From Streptomyces aquilus (GTDB lineage Bacteria > Actinomycetota > Actinomycetes > Streptomycetales > Streptomycetaceae): a stretch of 64,000 nt of DNA. Below the pieces are notes generated by a model that saw only the letters and a program-made list of their open reading frames with translations, searched no databases and was not told the origin of the DNA. Of this stretch, positions 33,332-42,484 are shown piece after piece. The stretch is from assembly GCF_003955715.1 (NCBI RefSeq), contig NZ_CP034463.1, forward strand, positions 868,001-932,000, read 5' to 3'. Position 1 is the stretch's first letter; each line of letters opens with the position of its first letter. The translations under genes and the position numbers were made by a program.

Positions 33332-34048
33332 ATGTCCACCACTCCCACCGTCGTCCTCGTGCACGGCGCCTTCGCGGACGCCGGCAGCTGGTCCGGCGTG
33401 ATCGAGGAACTCCAGAGCCACGGCATCCCCGTGATCGCGCCGCCCAACCCGCTGCGCGGCCTCGCCTCGGACTCCGCCTACATCGCCTCCCTGGCGTCCC
33501 AGATCGACGGCCCCGTCGTCCTCGTCGGCCACTCCTACGGCGGTGCCGTCATCACCGTCGCCGGTGTCACGGAGAACGTGGTCGGTCTGGTCTACGTGGC
33601 CGCCTACGTCCTCGAAGAGGGCGAGAGCCTGGGCGAGTTGCAGGGGCGCTTCCCGCTCTCCCCGCTCGTCAGCAACCTCAAGCAGTGGACCTACCCGGTC
33701 CCTGGCGCCGACCCGGGTGTCGAGGTGACCATCGACGAGGGCGCCTTCCCGTCGGTGTTCGCCGCGGACGTGCCCGCGGACCTCACCAAGGTCCTCGCCG
33801 CGGCCCAACGCCCGCTGGCCGCCTCGGCGTTCGAGGAGACCGCGCCCGCGGCCGCGTGGAAGTCCAAGCCGTCCTGGGCGCTCGTCGCCGGCGCGGACGA
33901 GGCGATCAACCCCGAGGTCGAGCGGTTCGGTGCCAAGCGGGCCGGGGCCACGATCGTCGAGTTGGAGGGCGCCTCGCACGCGGTGGCGGTATCCCAGCCC
34001 GAGCAGGTCGCCGACCTGATCCGCGACGCGGTGCGCGCGACGAGCTGA
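33332..34048 (+). CDS. Small alpha/beta hydrolase (MhpC/esterase-like)
   Basis: 238 residues from ATG 33332 with GAGAAGGAG upstream. Motifs are VVLVHGAFADAGSW (oxyanion region), GHSYGG nucleophile elbow, an acid in VAGADEAINPEV and the catalytic His in GASHAVAVSQP. This salicylate-esterase/haloperoxidase-like group hydrolyses small esters. It shares an operon with the hydrolase ending at 33311 and is followed by a strong terminator, so the unit ends here. Confidence 0.92.
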   Translation: MSTTPTVVLVHGAFADAGSWSGVIEELQSHGIPVIAPPNPLRGLASDSAYIASLASQIDGPVVLVGHSYGGAVITVAGVTENVVGLVYVAAYVLEEGESLGELQGRFPLSPLVSNLKQWTYPVPGADPGVEVTIDEGAFPSVFAADVPADLTKVLAAAQRPLAASAFEETAPAAAWKSKPSWALVAGADEAINPEVERFGAKRAGATIVELEGASHAVAVSQPEQVADLIRDAVRATS

Positions 34049-34064
34049 CAAGCCCTTGGTGGGT

Positions 34065-34101
34065 GGCGCGGCCGGACATCATCGCGATGTCCGGCCGCGC
34101 C
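34065..34101 (+). terminator. Strong hairpin terminator of the hydrolase operon
   Basis: A perfect 16-bp stem (34065-34080 with 34086-34101) and a 5-base loop lie 16 bases after the hydrolase stop codon. Confidence 0.9.
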
Positions 34102-34145
34102 GTCTCAGAGGGGACAGGTACTCAGCGGTACCCAGCGGTCATCAG

Positions 34146-34201
34146 CGCTTCGGCGCTTCAGCGCTTCGGCGCTTCAGCGCTTCAGCGCTTCAGCGCTTCA
34201 G
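34146..34201. repeat. 8-bp tandem repeat (7 copies of CGCTTCRG)
   Basis: Seven contiguous units: CGCTTCGG, CGCTTCAG, CGCTTCGG, then four of CGCTTCAG. On the minus strand the array supplies the last codons and the TGA stop of the DUF1062 gene. The unit length is not a multiple of three, so gain or loss of a unit inside the coding part would change the C-terminal frame. Confidence 0.95.
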
Positions 34202-34738
34202 CGTGAACGTGAAGTCGTCCGACACCTTGCCGGCCAGCCGGACCGCCGAGACCAGCTTTCCGTCCGCGATCAGTCGCTCGGCCTCGGCCCGCGAGAGACC
34301 ACACGCTTCGGCGATCAGTCGCACCGGCCGGACCGGGATCCGCGCCGCGAAACGGACCGACACGTCGAGCACCTCGCACTCCAGGTGATCCGATCCACCG
34401 GTGTCCAGACGCCAGGCGCCGTCCCAGTCGAGGGCGATGCGGTTACGGCGCTGCACGACCGGCTCCTGGAGCAACTCGGCTGCCAGGGAGGGGTCGTTGG
34501 CGTGCATCCGGTCCAGCAGGTCGGGCCGGACGGAGCGGACGTTCATCCGCTCCCAGACGGTGAGCTTCGCCGTGTCGCCGCACCCGGCGCAGAGCACGAG
34601 GAGCCAGGCGTCGAGGCGCTTGTGGTGGGCGTTGACACGGAATTTGCCGTTGGCCCGGAAGCGCGGGGACGCGCACGCAGGGCAGCGGCGCAGGACGGTC
34701 GGCAGGCAAGTGGGCATGACGACCCAGGTGTTGAGCAC
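34190..34738 (-). CDS. DUF1062 family protein
   Basis: 182 residues from GTG 34738. The N-terminal half has two CxxC pairs (RRCPACASPRF and VLCAGCGDTAK) that likely bind zinc, with the family signature WVVMPTCLPTVLRRCP and KRLDAWLLVLC. The C-terminal part (LSRAEAERLIADGKLVSAVRLAG) looks like an S4-type RNA-binding motif, so a nucleic-acid role is plausible but untested. No good ribosome binding site precedes GTG 34738; ATG 34717 is an alternative, but would remove part of the conserved start. The stop falls inside the 8-bp tandem repeat. It stands alone. Confidence 0.8.
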   Translation of the reverse strand: MLNTWVVMPTCLPTVLRRCPACASPRFRANGKFRVNAHHKRLDAWLLVLCAGCGDTAKLTVWERMNVRSVRPDLLDRMHANDPSLAAELLQEPVVQRRNRIALDWDGAWRLDTGGSDHLECEVLDVSVRFAARIPVRPVRLIAEACGLSRAEAERLIADGKLVSAVRLAGKVSDDFTFTLKR

Positions 34739-35032
34739 AGAGATACACCGGTTTCAGTGAGAAGTCCGCAGCAAGAAGCAGCGCGGCGCACAGGTGCGAC
34801 GCGCGACAGATCAGCTCTCGGGGGGTCTCACACGGTGTACAACGGCACGTCCTTTGCCAGACGACTCGGTCCGGCAGCACCGTAGGGCCATTCGGTGACG
34901 CCGTTCCACTGGTTTTCCGACGCCTCCGCCGAGGATCTGGTGGACTGACGGGGCGCCGGTGGGCAGCACTTCGGGTTCTCCGCCGGCTCGACGACCGGAA
35001 AACCCCCGCAAACGCACCAGGAGGCGCCCGTC
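34739..35032. other. Intergenic region, no supported gene
   Basis: These 294 bases hold open frames on the minus strand but none has a convincing start, ribosome binding site and family match. They should contain the divergent promoters of the DUF1062 gene and the reductase gene; AGGAGG-like CAGGAGGCG at about 35018 is the reductase ribosome binding site. Confidence 0.5.
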
Positions 35033-35674
35033 ATGTCACTCGCCCGCGTCCACAACTTCTCCGTCTCGCTCGACGGCTTCGCCACCGGCGAGGACCTGAG
35101 TCTCGAGGCACCGTTCGGCCACGCGGGTGAACGGCTGCACGAGTGGATGTTCGCCACCCGGTGGTGGAAGGAGACCACCGGCGGGAACGGCGGAAGCAGC
35201 GGCCTGGACGACGTCTTCGTGCGGCGCTTCGACCCCGGGATCGGCGCCGAGGTCATGGGCGCCGGGAAGTTCGGCTACCCCGGGTGGCACAAGGACGCGG
35301 ACTGGAAGGGCTGGTGGGGACCCAACCCGCCCTTCCACACACCGACGTTCGTCCTCACCCACCACACGCGTCCGTCGATCGAGATGGAGGGAGGCACGAC
35401 CTTCCACTTCCTCGACACCTCGCCCGCCGAGGCGCTGGAGACCGCCCGCGAGGCCGCGGGCGGCCTGGACGTCCGCATCGGCGGGGGCCCCACCGTCATC
35501 CGTGACTTCCTCGCCGCCGGGCTCATCGACCACCTGCACGTGGTGGTCGTACCGATCCTTCTCGGCCGGGGCGTGCGCCTGTGGGACGGGCTGGAGGAAC
35601 TGGAGACGGCGTACGCCATCGAGGCCGTCTCCTCGCCGAGCGGGGTCACGCATCTGACGCTGACGCGCAGGTGA
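35033..35674 (+). CDS. Dihydrofolate reductase-family (RibD C-terminal) reductase
   Basis: 213 residues. The RibD_C/DHFR-like fold is shown by the N-terminal FSVSLDGFATG, the middle GAGKFGYPGWHKDADWKGWWG, and the C-terminal block with IGGGPTVIRDFLAAGLIDHLHVVVVPILLGRG, which binds NADPH. These stand-alone Streptomyces proteins are predicted NADPH-dependent reductases of unknown substrate; the DHFR fold does not imply folate metabolism. No operon partner is visible. Confidence 0.92.
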   Translation: MSLARVHNFSVSLDGFATGEDLSLEAPFGHAGERLHEWMFATRWWKETTGGNGGSSGLDDVFVRRFDPGIGAEVMGAGKFGYPGWHKDADWKGWWGPNPPFHTPTFVLTHHTRPSIEMEGGTTFHFLDTSPAEALETAREAAGGLDVRIGGGPTVIRDFLAAGLIDHLHVVVVPILLGRGVRLWDGLEELETAYAIEAVSSPSGVTHLTLTRR

Positions 35675-35701
35675 ACCCGCCGCGCGTCGGCGACCGACGC
35701 G

Positions 35702-37342
<1,641 letters not shown>

Positions 37343-37488
37343 TTCCCCGCACCTCCGCATGAGTCGACCACTGCGTACGGCGCTCATTCTCCCCTGTGCG
37401 GGCCGTGGGGGCGCGCACCGGGCGGCCGTTGTGGCCCGTGTACGGCGGATGCGACGATGCAGGTCGGCGAGCGAGGGGGAGCATCGAC

Positions 37489-38136
37489 GTGACGCGCGAG
37501 GATCAACGGCCGCCTGCCGCAGTGCTGTTCGACGCGCTGGGCGCCGACTACGAGAAGGCGTTCGCCCACGCGCCCGCGCATCTGGCGGCGCTGGAGTGGC
37601 TGGTCGAGCGGCTGCCGCCCCCCGCGCGCGTCCTGGACGTCGGCAGCGGCACGGGACGGCCCACCGCGGCCGCGCTCGTCGCGGCGGGCCACTCGGTACT
37701 GGGTGTCGACGTCTCCCCCGTCATGGTCGAACTGGCCGGCCGTCAGGTGCCCGAGGCCGAGTTCCGCCATGCCGACATCCGTGAACTCCCGCTGGAGTCG
37801 GAGTCGTTCGACGGGGTGTGCGTGTTCTTCTCGCTGTTGCAGATGAGCCGGGCCGAGCAGTCGGCTCTGCTGCGGCGGCTGGCCGGGGCTCTCAGGCCGG
37901 GCGGGTATCTGGTGCTGGCCACCGTGGCGGCGGACGTGGAGGACGTCGAGGTGGTCTTCATGGGGCGGGCGGTCCGCGCGACGAGCTTCGCCGAGGAGGG
38001 CGTCGCCGCCGCGGTGGCGGAGGCGGGCCTGACGGTGCTGGCCCGGCAGCACCCCACCTTCACCCCGGACCACCCGGACGCCGCCCCCGAGCCCCACCTG
38101 TTCCTGTACTGCCGCCGCGACGCGGAGCGGCCCTGA
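37489..38136 (+). CDS. Class I SAM-dependent methyltransferase
   Basis: 215 residues from GTG 37489 with AGGGGGA 8 bases upstream. Motif I is [12 protein letters not shown], followed by [14 protein letters not shown] (motif II), [25 protein letters not shown] and [12 protein letters not shown]. This is a UbiE/Coq5-like small-molecule methyltransferase. It is divergent from pgm, with about 150 bases between. The substrate is unknown. Confidence 0.9.
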   Translation: MTREDQRPPAAVLFDALGADYEKAFAHAPAHLAALEWLVERLPPPARVLDVGSGTGRPTAAALVAAGHSVLGVDVSPVMVELAGRQVPEAEFRHADIRELPLESESFDGVCVFFSLLQMSRAEQSALLRRLAGALRPGGYLVLATVAADVEDVEVVFMGRAVRATSFAEEGVAAAVAEAGLTVLARQHPTFTPDHPDAAPEPHLFLYCRRDAERP

Positions 38137-38283
38137 CGCCCCGGCCTTCCAGGCCATGCCTGGTGCCGCGGTAGTAGGTCCGCGGCACGAGGCGGGCTCC
38201 TCCTGAAGATCGTCCGGGAGCCCGATGCGGCCTCCCGGCGCGGGCGCCACGCTTTCGGTGTCACCCCGCCGAAGGAGCGCAGC

Positions 38284-38790
38284 ATGTCGAACATCGCCTA
38301 CCCGGAGCCCCGCTACCACGGAGACAAGGGCGAGGTGAACGCGGCCTTCCGCCCGGCCGACACCCCACCGGACATCTCCTCCCCCGGCGCCGCCACCCAC
38401 TACCTCGCCACACACGCCTCGACCGGCGGTGAATTCGGGCTCTACAAAGTCGACTTGGGGGCACGGGCGGCCGGCGCCCAGACGCATTTCCACAAGGCGA
38501 TGTCGGAGTCCTTCTACATCCTCTCCGGCGAGCTGGAGCTCTACAACGGCGAGAAGTGGGTCACCGGCCGCGAGGGCGACTTCCTCTACGTCCCCGTCGG
38601 CGGACTGCACGCCTTCAAGAACGTGACCGACGAGCCGATGTCCATGCTGATGCTGTTCTCCCCCGGCGCTCCCCGCGAGGAGTACTTCGAGCAGGTCGCG
38701 GAGATGACCCGGCGCAGCCGCGAGGAGCTCAAGGAGTTCCGCGTCCGGCACGACAGCTACTTCGAGGAGGACTTCGATTCCGGGCTCTAG
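38284..38790 (+). CDS. Cupin-domain protein
   Basis: 168 residues. A single cupin barrel is indicated by motif 1 (QTHFHKAMSESFYILSGELELY, with the two His and Glu metal ligands) and motif 2 (FLYVPVGGLHAFKNV, with the third His). A metal-dependent isomerase, dioxygenase or binding role is possible. The C terminus is helical and acidic. GAAGGAG lies 7 bases before the start. It stands as a single gene. Confidence 0.9.
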   Translation: MSNIAYPEPRYHGDKGEVNAAFRPADTPPDISSPGAATHYLATHASTGGEFGLYKVDLGARAAGAQTHFHKAMSESFYILSGELELYNGEKWVTGREGDFLYVPVGGLHAFKNVTDEPMSMLMLFSPGAPREEYFEQVAEMTRRSREELKEFRVRHDSYFEEDFDSGL

Positions 38791-38959
38791 CAGCCGAGGC
38801 GGCGGCCACCGCCGGCCCTGACCTGCGCAATCGCGTCGAGAGCCTCCCCAGGTGAGGGTGCGGTTCGATGATGCGGTTTGTCATGAAATGCGAAGATTTC
38901 CGTCCAGATCTGTGTCGACAGCCACAGCAAGCAGGCTGCGCGGAGGCGCATACTGAGCC

Positions 38960-39181
38960 ATGACAAAGCCTGCGGCACGAACGCGTCATTTGCCCACCAG
39001 CCCCTTCAAAACCCCGGTCGCACCGGCTCCGAAGCACTTCGCCGAGGGCGACCAGGTCACCCACGACATGTACGGCCTCGGCCGGGTGATCGGCATGGAG
39101 GAAGGGATCGCGGCGCTCGTGGATTTCGGCTCGACGCAGATGCGGATCTTGAGCCCGTACGCCAAGATGACCAAGCTGTAG
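38960..39181 (+). CDS. Small CarD/Tudor-like conserved protein
   Basis: 73 residues. After a basic N terminus with TSPFKTPVAPAPKHF, the segment FAEGDQVTHDMYGLGRVIGMEEGIAALVDFGS resembles the beta-barrel of CarD/TRCF RNA-polymerase-interacting and UvrD C-terminal Tudor domains. It ends ILSPYAKMTKL. I recognise it as a short protein common in Streptomyces with no assigned role. Contact with RNA polymerase or nucleic acid is only a structural guess. The start is ATG 38960, before which the 169-base gap holds no other gene. Confidence 0.75.
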   Translation: MTKPAARTRHLPTSPFKTPVAPAPKHFAEGDQVTHDMYGLGRVIGMEEGIAALVDFGSTQMRILSPYAKMTKL

Positions 39182-39206
39182 GACCACGGTGCCCGTCAGG
39201 GCGCTC

Positions 39207-39226
39207 CAGGTCCCGTACGGGACCTG
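39207..39226. promoter_or_regulatory. 20-bp perfect palindrome
   Basis: CAGGTCCCGTACGGGACCTG is a perfect 20-base palindrome, 25 bases after the stop of the 73-residue gene and 20 bases before the next small reading frame. With no loop it is more likely an operator than a terminator, though it could fold back in RNA. Confidence 0.5.
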
Positions 39227-39246
39227 CAACGAAAGGCAGACCTCTC

Positions 39247-39429
39247 ATCGACCCCACGTCGCTGTTCTCCGCCCCGGAAGGGCAGCCCAGCCGTTCCACC
39301 GCTGTGTCGCCGCCTCCGACGATCAGCCCCTTCCAAGCCCCGGATTTCGGAGACGCCGAGGCCTTCTGGTCCGAGGATGCGCAGGCGCCCGCCCCGGGCA
39401 CGGGTCCGGCGCGACCCAAGGCCGCCTAG
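39247..39429 (+). CDS. Small conserved-looking reading frame without a canonical start
   Basis: The frame from 39247 to TAG 39429 encodes IDPTSLFSAPEGQ..., then SPPPTISPFQAPDFGDAEAFW and ends ARPKAA: 60 residues with protein-like composition. The block SPFxAPxFxDAEAFW resembles short proteins I associate with Streptomyces. No ATG, GTG or TTG in frame lies between the previous stop and 39247; AAAGG stands 10 bases before the ATC codon. Either ATC/CTC is used as a rare start, or the start codon has been lost and this is a decaying gene. The downstream neighbour is a tRNA 3'-end-like fragment. Confidence 0.4.
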   Translation: MDPTSLFSAPEGQPSRSTAVSPPPTISPFQAPDFGDAEAFWSEDAQAPAPGTGPARPKAA

Positions 39430-39438
39430 CGGTCCCCG

Positions 39439-39466
39439 GCTGGTTCGAATCTCGCGTCCGCCACCA
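39439..39466 (+). other. tRNA 3'-end-like fragment (possible attachment-site remnant)
   Basis: The sequence gctgg-TTCGAAT-ctcgc followed by gtccgcc, a discriminator A and CCA reads as a T arm plus the 3' acceptor strand of a tRNA. The T stem has one mismatch and one wobble. The required 5' acceptor strand (GGCGGAC) and the anticodon arm are absent upstream, where a reading frame lies instead. A strong terminator follows 20 bases later, as it does after real tRNA genes. Such 3' fragments are typical left-overs of integration into tRNA genes, but no integrase is in the window. Confidence 0.45.
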
Positions 39467-39486
39467 GTGCCTCACCGGGCACGATG

Positions 39487-39522
39487 TCGAAGGGCCCCAC
39501 CGTCCGCGGTGGGGCCCTTCGA
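39487..39522. terminator. Very strong hairpin terminator
   Basis: A perfect 16-bp stem (39487-39502 with 39507-39522) with a TCCG loop. It follows the tRNA-like fragment and faces the convergent decarboxylase gene ending at 39622. The remaining ~100 bases up to that gene contain nothing I can identify. Confidence 0.92.
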
Positions 39523-39621
39523 CGTGGTCCGTCCCGGTCCGTCTTCGGCAGCCCCCGGAGGGCGTCGCCGGGAGGACGGTCGCGGCGGTGCGGTGGGCGT
39601 CATGGGGACGGCCGTCTCGCG

Positions 39622-40986
39622 TCAGTCGGCGTGGGCCAGTTGCTCGACTCGCTTGTGCAGATGCTCGACGTGGTGTTCGGATTCCGGCTTCATCAGGACA
39701 CTGCGCAGGATGCGGGCACCGTCGGTGTCGGCAGTGATCTTGGGATGCCGGGCGGTGAAGGCCTCGTGGCCGGCTTTGAGGGTGCTGAGGTAGACGGGTT
39801 CGGCGCTGTTCATGCCGTCGGCGAGGATGCGGGCGGAGACCGCGTCGATGGCGGTCAGGGTCGCGGGCTCGACGGTGGGGAAGTACGTGACGATGTCCAG
39901 CTGGGGCGGCTGGTAGAGCTCCAGGGCGTCGGATGCGTTGATCAGGTCCGCCCATCTCAGGGCGGCTCGGCGGCCGGCCGCCAGGACCTGGCCGAGGCCG
40001 TCGGGGGTGGGCGGGAGGAGCTGGAAGGTGAGCCACAGGGCCGCCGCGGAGGCGCCGGCACGGGAGCATTCCAGGCTGATTTCGCCGAGGTGCAGCTCGG
40101 TGGAGGTGAAGTAGGTGTAGGGCGAGTCGTGGAGGTAGAAACGGCCCACCTCCGGGTCGCGGAAGAGAACGGCGCCGCAGCCGTAGGGCTGGAGGCCGTG
40201 CTTGTGCGGGTCGACCACGACCGAGTCCGCCTGCGCGACGGCCCGCCACGGCTCGGGCGGCAGGGCCTCGGAGCCACCAGTGCCCGCGAGGAGAGTGAAG
40301 AAGCCGCCGTATGCGGCATCGACGTGGATGCGGACGCCGTAGCGCCGGGCCAGGGGCAGAGCTTCGTGGACGGGGTCGACGGCGCCCAATCCGGTAGTAC
40401 CCGTGGTGAGGACGACGGTGCCCACCTGACCGGTGCGCAGTACGTCCTCCAGGGCGTCGAGGTCCATGCGGCCCTGGCTGTCGGTGCGGACCGGGTGGCT
40501 CGTCATGCCCAGGACGTGACACATGCGGCCGTGGGTGTAGTGGGCCTCGGCGCTGTGGGCGACGCCCCGGCCGGGGTGGAGTTCGCGGGCGACGAAGAGG
40601 GCTTCGAGGTTGGCGATCGTGCCGCTGGTGGTGAGATGGCCGAGGTGGGTCTCGTAGCCGAACATCGTGGCGAGCTGGGCGACGACCTCGCGTTCCATTG
40701 CCGCGGTGGCCGGGCCGCCGTCCAAGGCGTGATTGTTGGGGTTGATCAGCATGGCGGTGAGGTAGCCGACCACTGCCGCGGGGTGCGGGGGCTTGAGCAT
40801 CTGGCCCGCGTAGTGCGGGTGGAAGAAGGGGTAGTTGTCCTTCAGCCGCTCGGTGAACCCTGCGAAGACCGATGCGAGGCGGTCGTCGTCCACCAGCAGG
40901 GACGGGTGGGGTCGATAGGGGCCGAAAGTGTCCGCCCAGTCCTGTATCGCACGGGTGGCTCGGCCGAGCCAGTGCTCCAGATCCAC
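39622..40986 (-). CDS. PLP-dependent group II decarboxylase (glutamate/aromatic amino acid type)
   Basis: 454 residues from GTG 40986 with GAGGGAG 6 bases upstream. The fold type I decarboxylase motifs are present: SGTIANLEAL, the PLP-stacking His region AHYTHGRM, IHVDAAYGG with the PLP Asp, and the Schiff-base Lys in VVDPHKHGLQPYG. It would decarboxylate an amino acid such as glutamate, diaminobutyrate, tyrosine or cysteine sulfinate. The substrate cannot be fixed from sequence. It is divergent from a MarR gene with an AT-rich palindrome between, which implies ligand-controlled expression. Confidence 0.9.
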   Translation of the reverse strand: MDLEHWLGRATRAIQDWADTFGPYRPHPSLLVDDDRLASVFAGFTERLKDNYPFFHPHYAGQMLKPPHPAAVVGYLTAMLINPNNHALDGGPATAAMEREVVAQLATMFGYETHLGHLTTSGTIANLEALFVARELHPGRGVAHSAEAHYTHGRMCHVLGMTSHPVRTDSQGRMDLDALEDVLRTGQVGTVVLTTGTTGLGAVDPVHEALPLARRYGVRIHVDAAYGGFFTLLAGTGGSEALPPEPWRAVAQADSVVVDPHKHGLQPYGCGAVLFRDPEVGRFYLHDSPYTYFTSTELHLGEISLECSRAGASAAALWLTFQLLPPTPDGLGQVLAAGRRAALRWADLINASDALELYQPPQLDIVTYFPTVEPATLTAIDAVSARILADGMNSAEPVYLSTLKAGHEAFTARHPKITADTDGARILRSVLMKPESEHHVEHLHKRVEQLAHAD

Positions 40987-41041
40987 TGCGTCTCCCTCTC
41001 GCTCACGGGTGTGCGTCCCACCATAGAATTTAGCTGAGTAG

Positions 41042-41059
41042 TCAGCAATTGATTGCTCA
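41042..41059. promoter_or_regulatory. MarR-type operator palindrome
   Basis: TCAGCAATTGATTGCTCA has 8-base arms matching at 7 positions around a central TG. It sits in the 118-base AT-rich gap between the divergent decarboxylase and MarR genes, an expected place for MarR autoregulation. Flanking GAGTAG/CAGTAG half repeats may extend the site. Confidence 0.65.
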
Positions 41060-41104
41060 GTAGTTGAGACGGCAGTAGGTGTGGGGGCAGTAGAGTCGAC
41101 GACG

Positions 41105-41596
41105 ATGAACACCACGCCTCAGCACAGCGACGAAGCCGCCGCCCGCGCCGCCAACAGTCGGCACGTTCGGGATTTCGGCCTGCTGATCACGTCCGCCACT
41201 CGTCTGGAACAGCGCATCGACAGCGCGCTGCGACGGGAGTGCGGGATCAGTCACACCATGCTGGAGGTGCTGATACGGCTCTGCCGCCGGCCCGGCGAGG
41301 AAATCTCCCAGCGGCAGCTGGCCGACGACCTCACGCTCACCAGCAGCGGGACCACCCGCCTGATCGACCGCATGGAGGAAGCCGGCCTGGTCCGCCGGGT
41401 CCCCTCTCCCGGGGACCGGAGGGTGGCCCTGGTGGAACCGACCGATGAGGGACGTGGAGCGTTCCTGCGGGCCGCGGCCATTCACACCGAGGTGGTGGAG
41501 GAGTACTTCGTCAAGCCGCTGGCAGCCGACGACTACACGCGCTTGACCAGTGCACTGAGCCAGATCGACAAGGCGCTTCGCGCGGAAGCCACATGA
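41105..41596 (+). CDS. MarR-family transcriptional regulator
   Basis: 163 residues from ATG 41105. The winged-helix core is clear: ISHTMLEVLIRLCRRPGEEISQRQLADDLTLTSSGTTRLIDRMEEAGLVRRVPSPGDRRVALVEPTDEG (wing with DRR). It is divergent from the PLP decarboxylase and is likely its repressor. The gene ends 69 bases from the convergent LexA-like gene. Confidence 0.95.
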   Translation: MNTTPQHSDEAAARAANSRHVRDFGLLITSATRLEQRIDSALRRECGISHTMLEVLIRLCRRPGEEISQRQLADDLTLTSSGTTRLIDRMEEAGLVRRVPSPGDRRVALVEPTDEGRGAFLRAAAIHTEVVEEYFVKPLAADDYTRLTSALSQIDKALRAEAT

Positions 41597-41665
41597 GGGT
41601 CCCGGGCACGATCCGCACCACCTCGGCGGACGGTGGTCGCGGGGTCGACCTGCCGGTGGGGCGGG

Positions 41666-42337
41666 TCAGAGAACGCGCAGGACTCCGACGACCTTGCCGA
41701 GGATCTGGGCCTGGTCGCCGGGGATCGGCTCGTAGGCGGGATTGCGGGGCATCAGCCACACCTGTCCGTCCTGGCGGCGCAGCACCTTGACGGTGGCCTC
41801 GTCCTCCAGGAGCGCGGCGACGATGTCGCCGTGGTCGGCGCTGTCCTGGCGGCGGACGGTCACGATGTCGCCGTCGCAGATCGCCGCCTCGATCATCGAG
41901 TCGCCGGACACCGTCAGCGCGAACAGGTCTCCCTCACCGACGACCTGCCGGGGCATGGAGTAGACGTCCTCGACCATCTCTTCGGCGAGCAGCGGGGCAC
42001 CGGCGGCGATCCGGCCGACGAGCGGCACCTCGACGGGTACGGCGCCGCGATGCCCCAGGTCGGGCGCCCAGGAGGGCCGGACCTGGTAGGCACGGGGCGT
42101 GTGGGGGTCGCGGTAGAGGACGCCCTTGCGCTCCAGCACCATCAGCTGATGGGCGACCGAGGAGGTGCTGGCGAGCTCCACGGCCTGGCCGATCTCCCGC
42201 ATCGACGGCGGGTAGCCCTGCCGCGCGACCGTCTCCGTGATGTAGCGCACGATGGCCGCCTGGCGGTTCGTCAGCTCGCCTTCGGCGACCTTCGCGCCTG
42301 GGGGACGGCCCCGGCGGGCGGGCGCTGTGTTCTCCAT
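41666..42337 (-). CDS. lexA: LexA-family repressor (S24 autoprotease), probable paralogue
   Basis: 223 residues from ATG 42337 with GGAGG 8 bases upstream. The N-terminal winged helix ([25 protein letters not shown]) and C-terminal S24 domain are typical. The self-cleavage site Ala-Gly is in [12 protein letters not shown], the catalytic Ser in GDSMIEAAI and the Lys in ATVKVL, so autoproteolysis should be possible. The sequence differs from the main Streptomyces LexA as I recall it (for example [18 protein letters not shown] at the start), so I infer a second copy. It would bind DNA until damage-activated RecA triggers cleavage. Confidence 0.9.
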   Translation of the reverse strand: MENTAPARRGRPPGAKVAEGELTNRQAAIVRYITETVARQGYPPSMREIGQAVELASTSSVAHQLMVLERKGVLYRDPHTPRAYQVRPSWAPDLGHRGAVPVEVPLVGRIAAGAPLLAEEMVEDVYSMPRQVVGEGDLFALTVSGDSMIEAAICDGDIVTVRRQDSADHGDIVAALLEDEATVKVLRRQDGQVWLMPRNPAYEPIPGDQAQILGKVVGVLRVL

Positions 42338-42399
42338 CCGGGGCACCTCCGTACAAGATCCTTACGGAATGTGACCATATCCCACGCTTCTCTTGATGG

Positions 42400-42411
42400 G
42401 AACACCGTTTC
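42400..42411. promoter_or_regulatory. SOS-box-like site (one mismatch)
   Basis: GAACACCGTTTC differs at one position from the actinobacterial LexA consensus GAAC-N4-GTTC. It lies between the divergent lexA-like and ComB-like genes. One site with a mismatch is weak evidence. Confidence 0.3.
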
Positions 42412-42484
42412 GATCGGGAGGGCGGGTTCAGTGCGGGAAGACGGCGGTGCCGCCGAGGATGCTCAGGCGGAGAGGGAGTCACCG

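Noticed and set aside
34146..34201. Possible CRISPR or iteron array
   Set aside because: Units are 8 bp, contiguous, with no spacers and no replication or cas genes nearby.
34828..35256. Minus-strand frame opposite the reductase start
   Set aside because: It covers the 5' part of the well-supported reductase gene and has no start with a ribosome binding site or family match.
39390..39466. Complete tRNA gene
   Set aside because: No 5' acceptor strand, D arm or anticodon arm can be drawn; the upstream bases encode the small reading frame.
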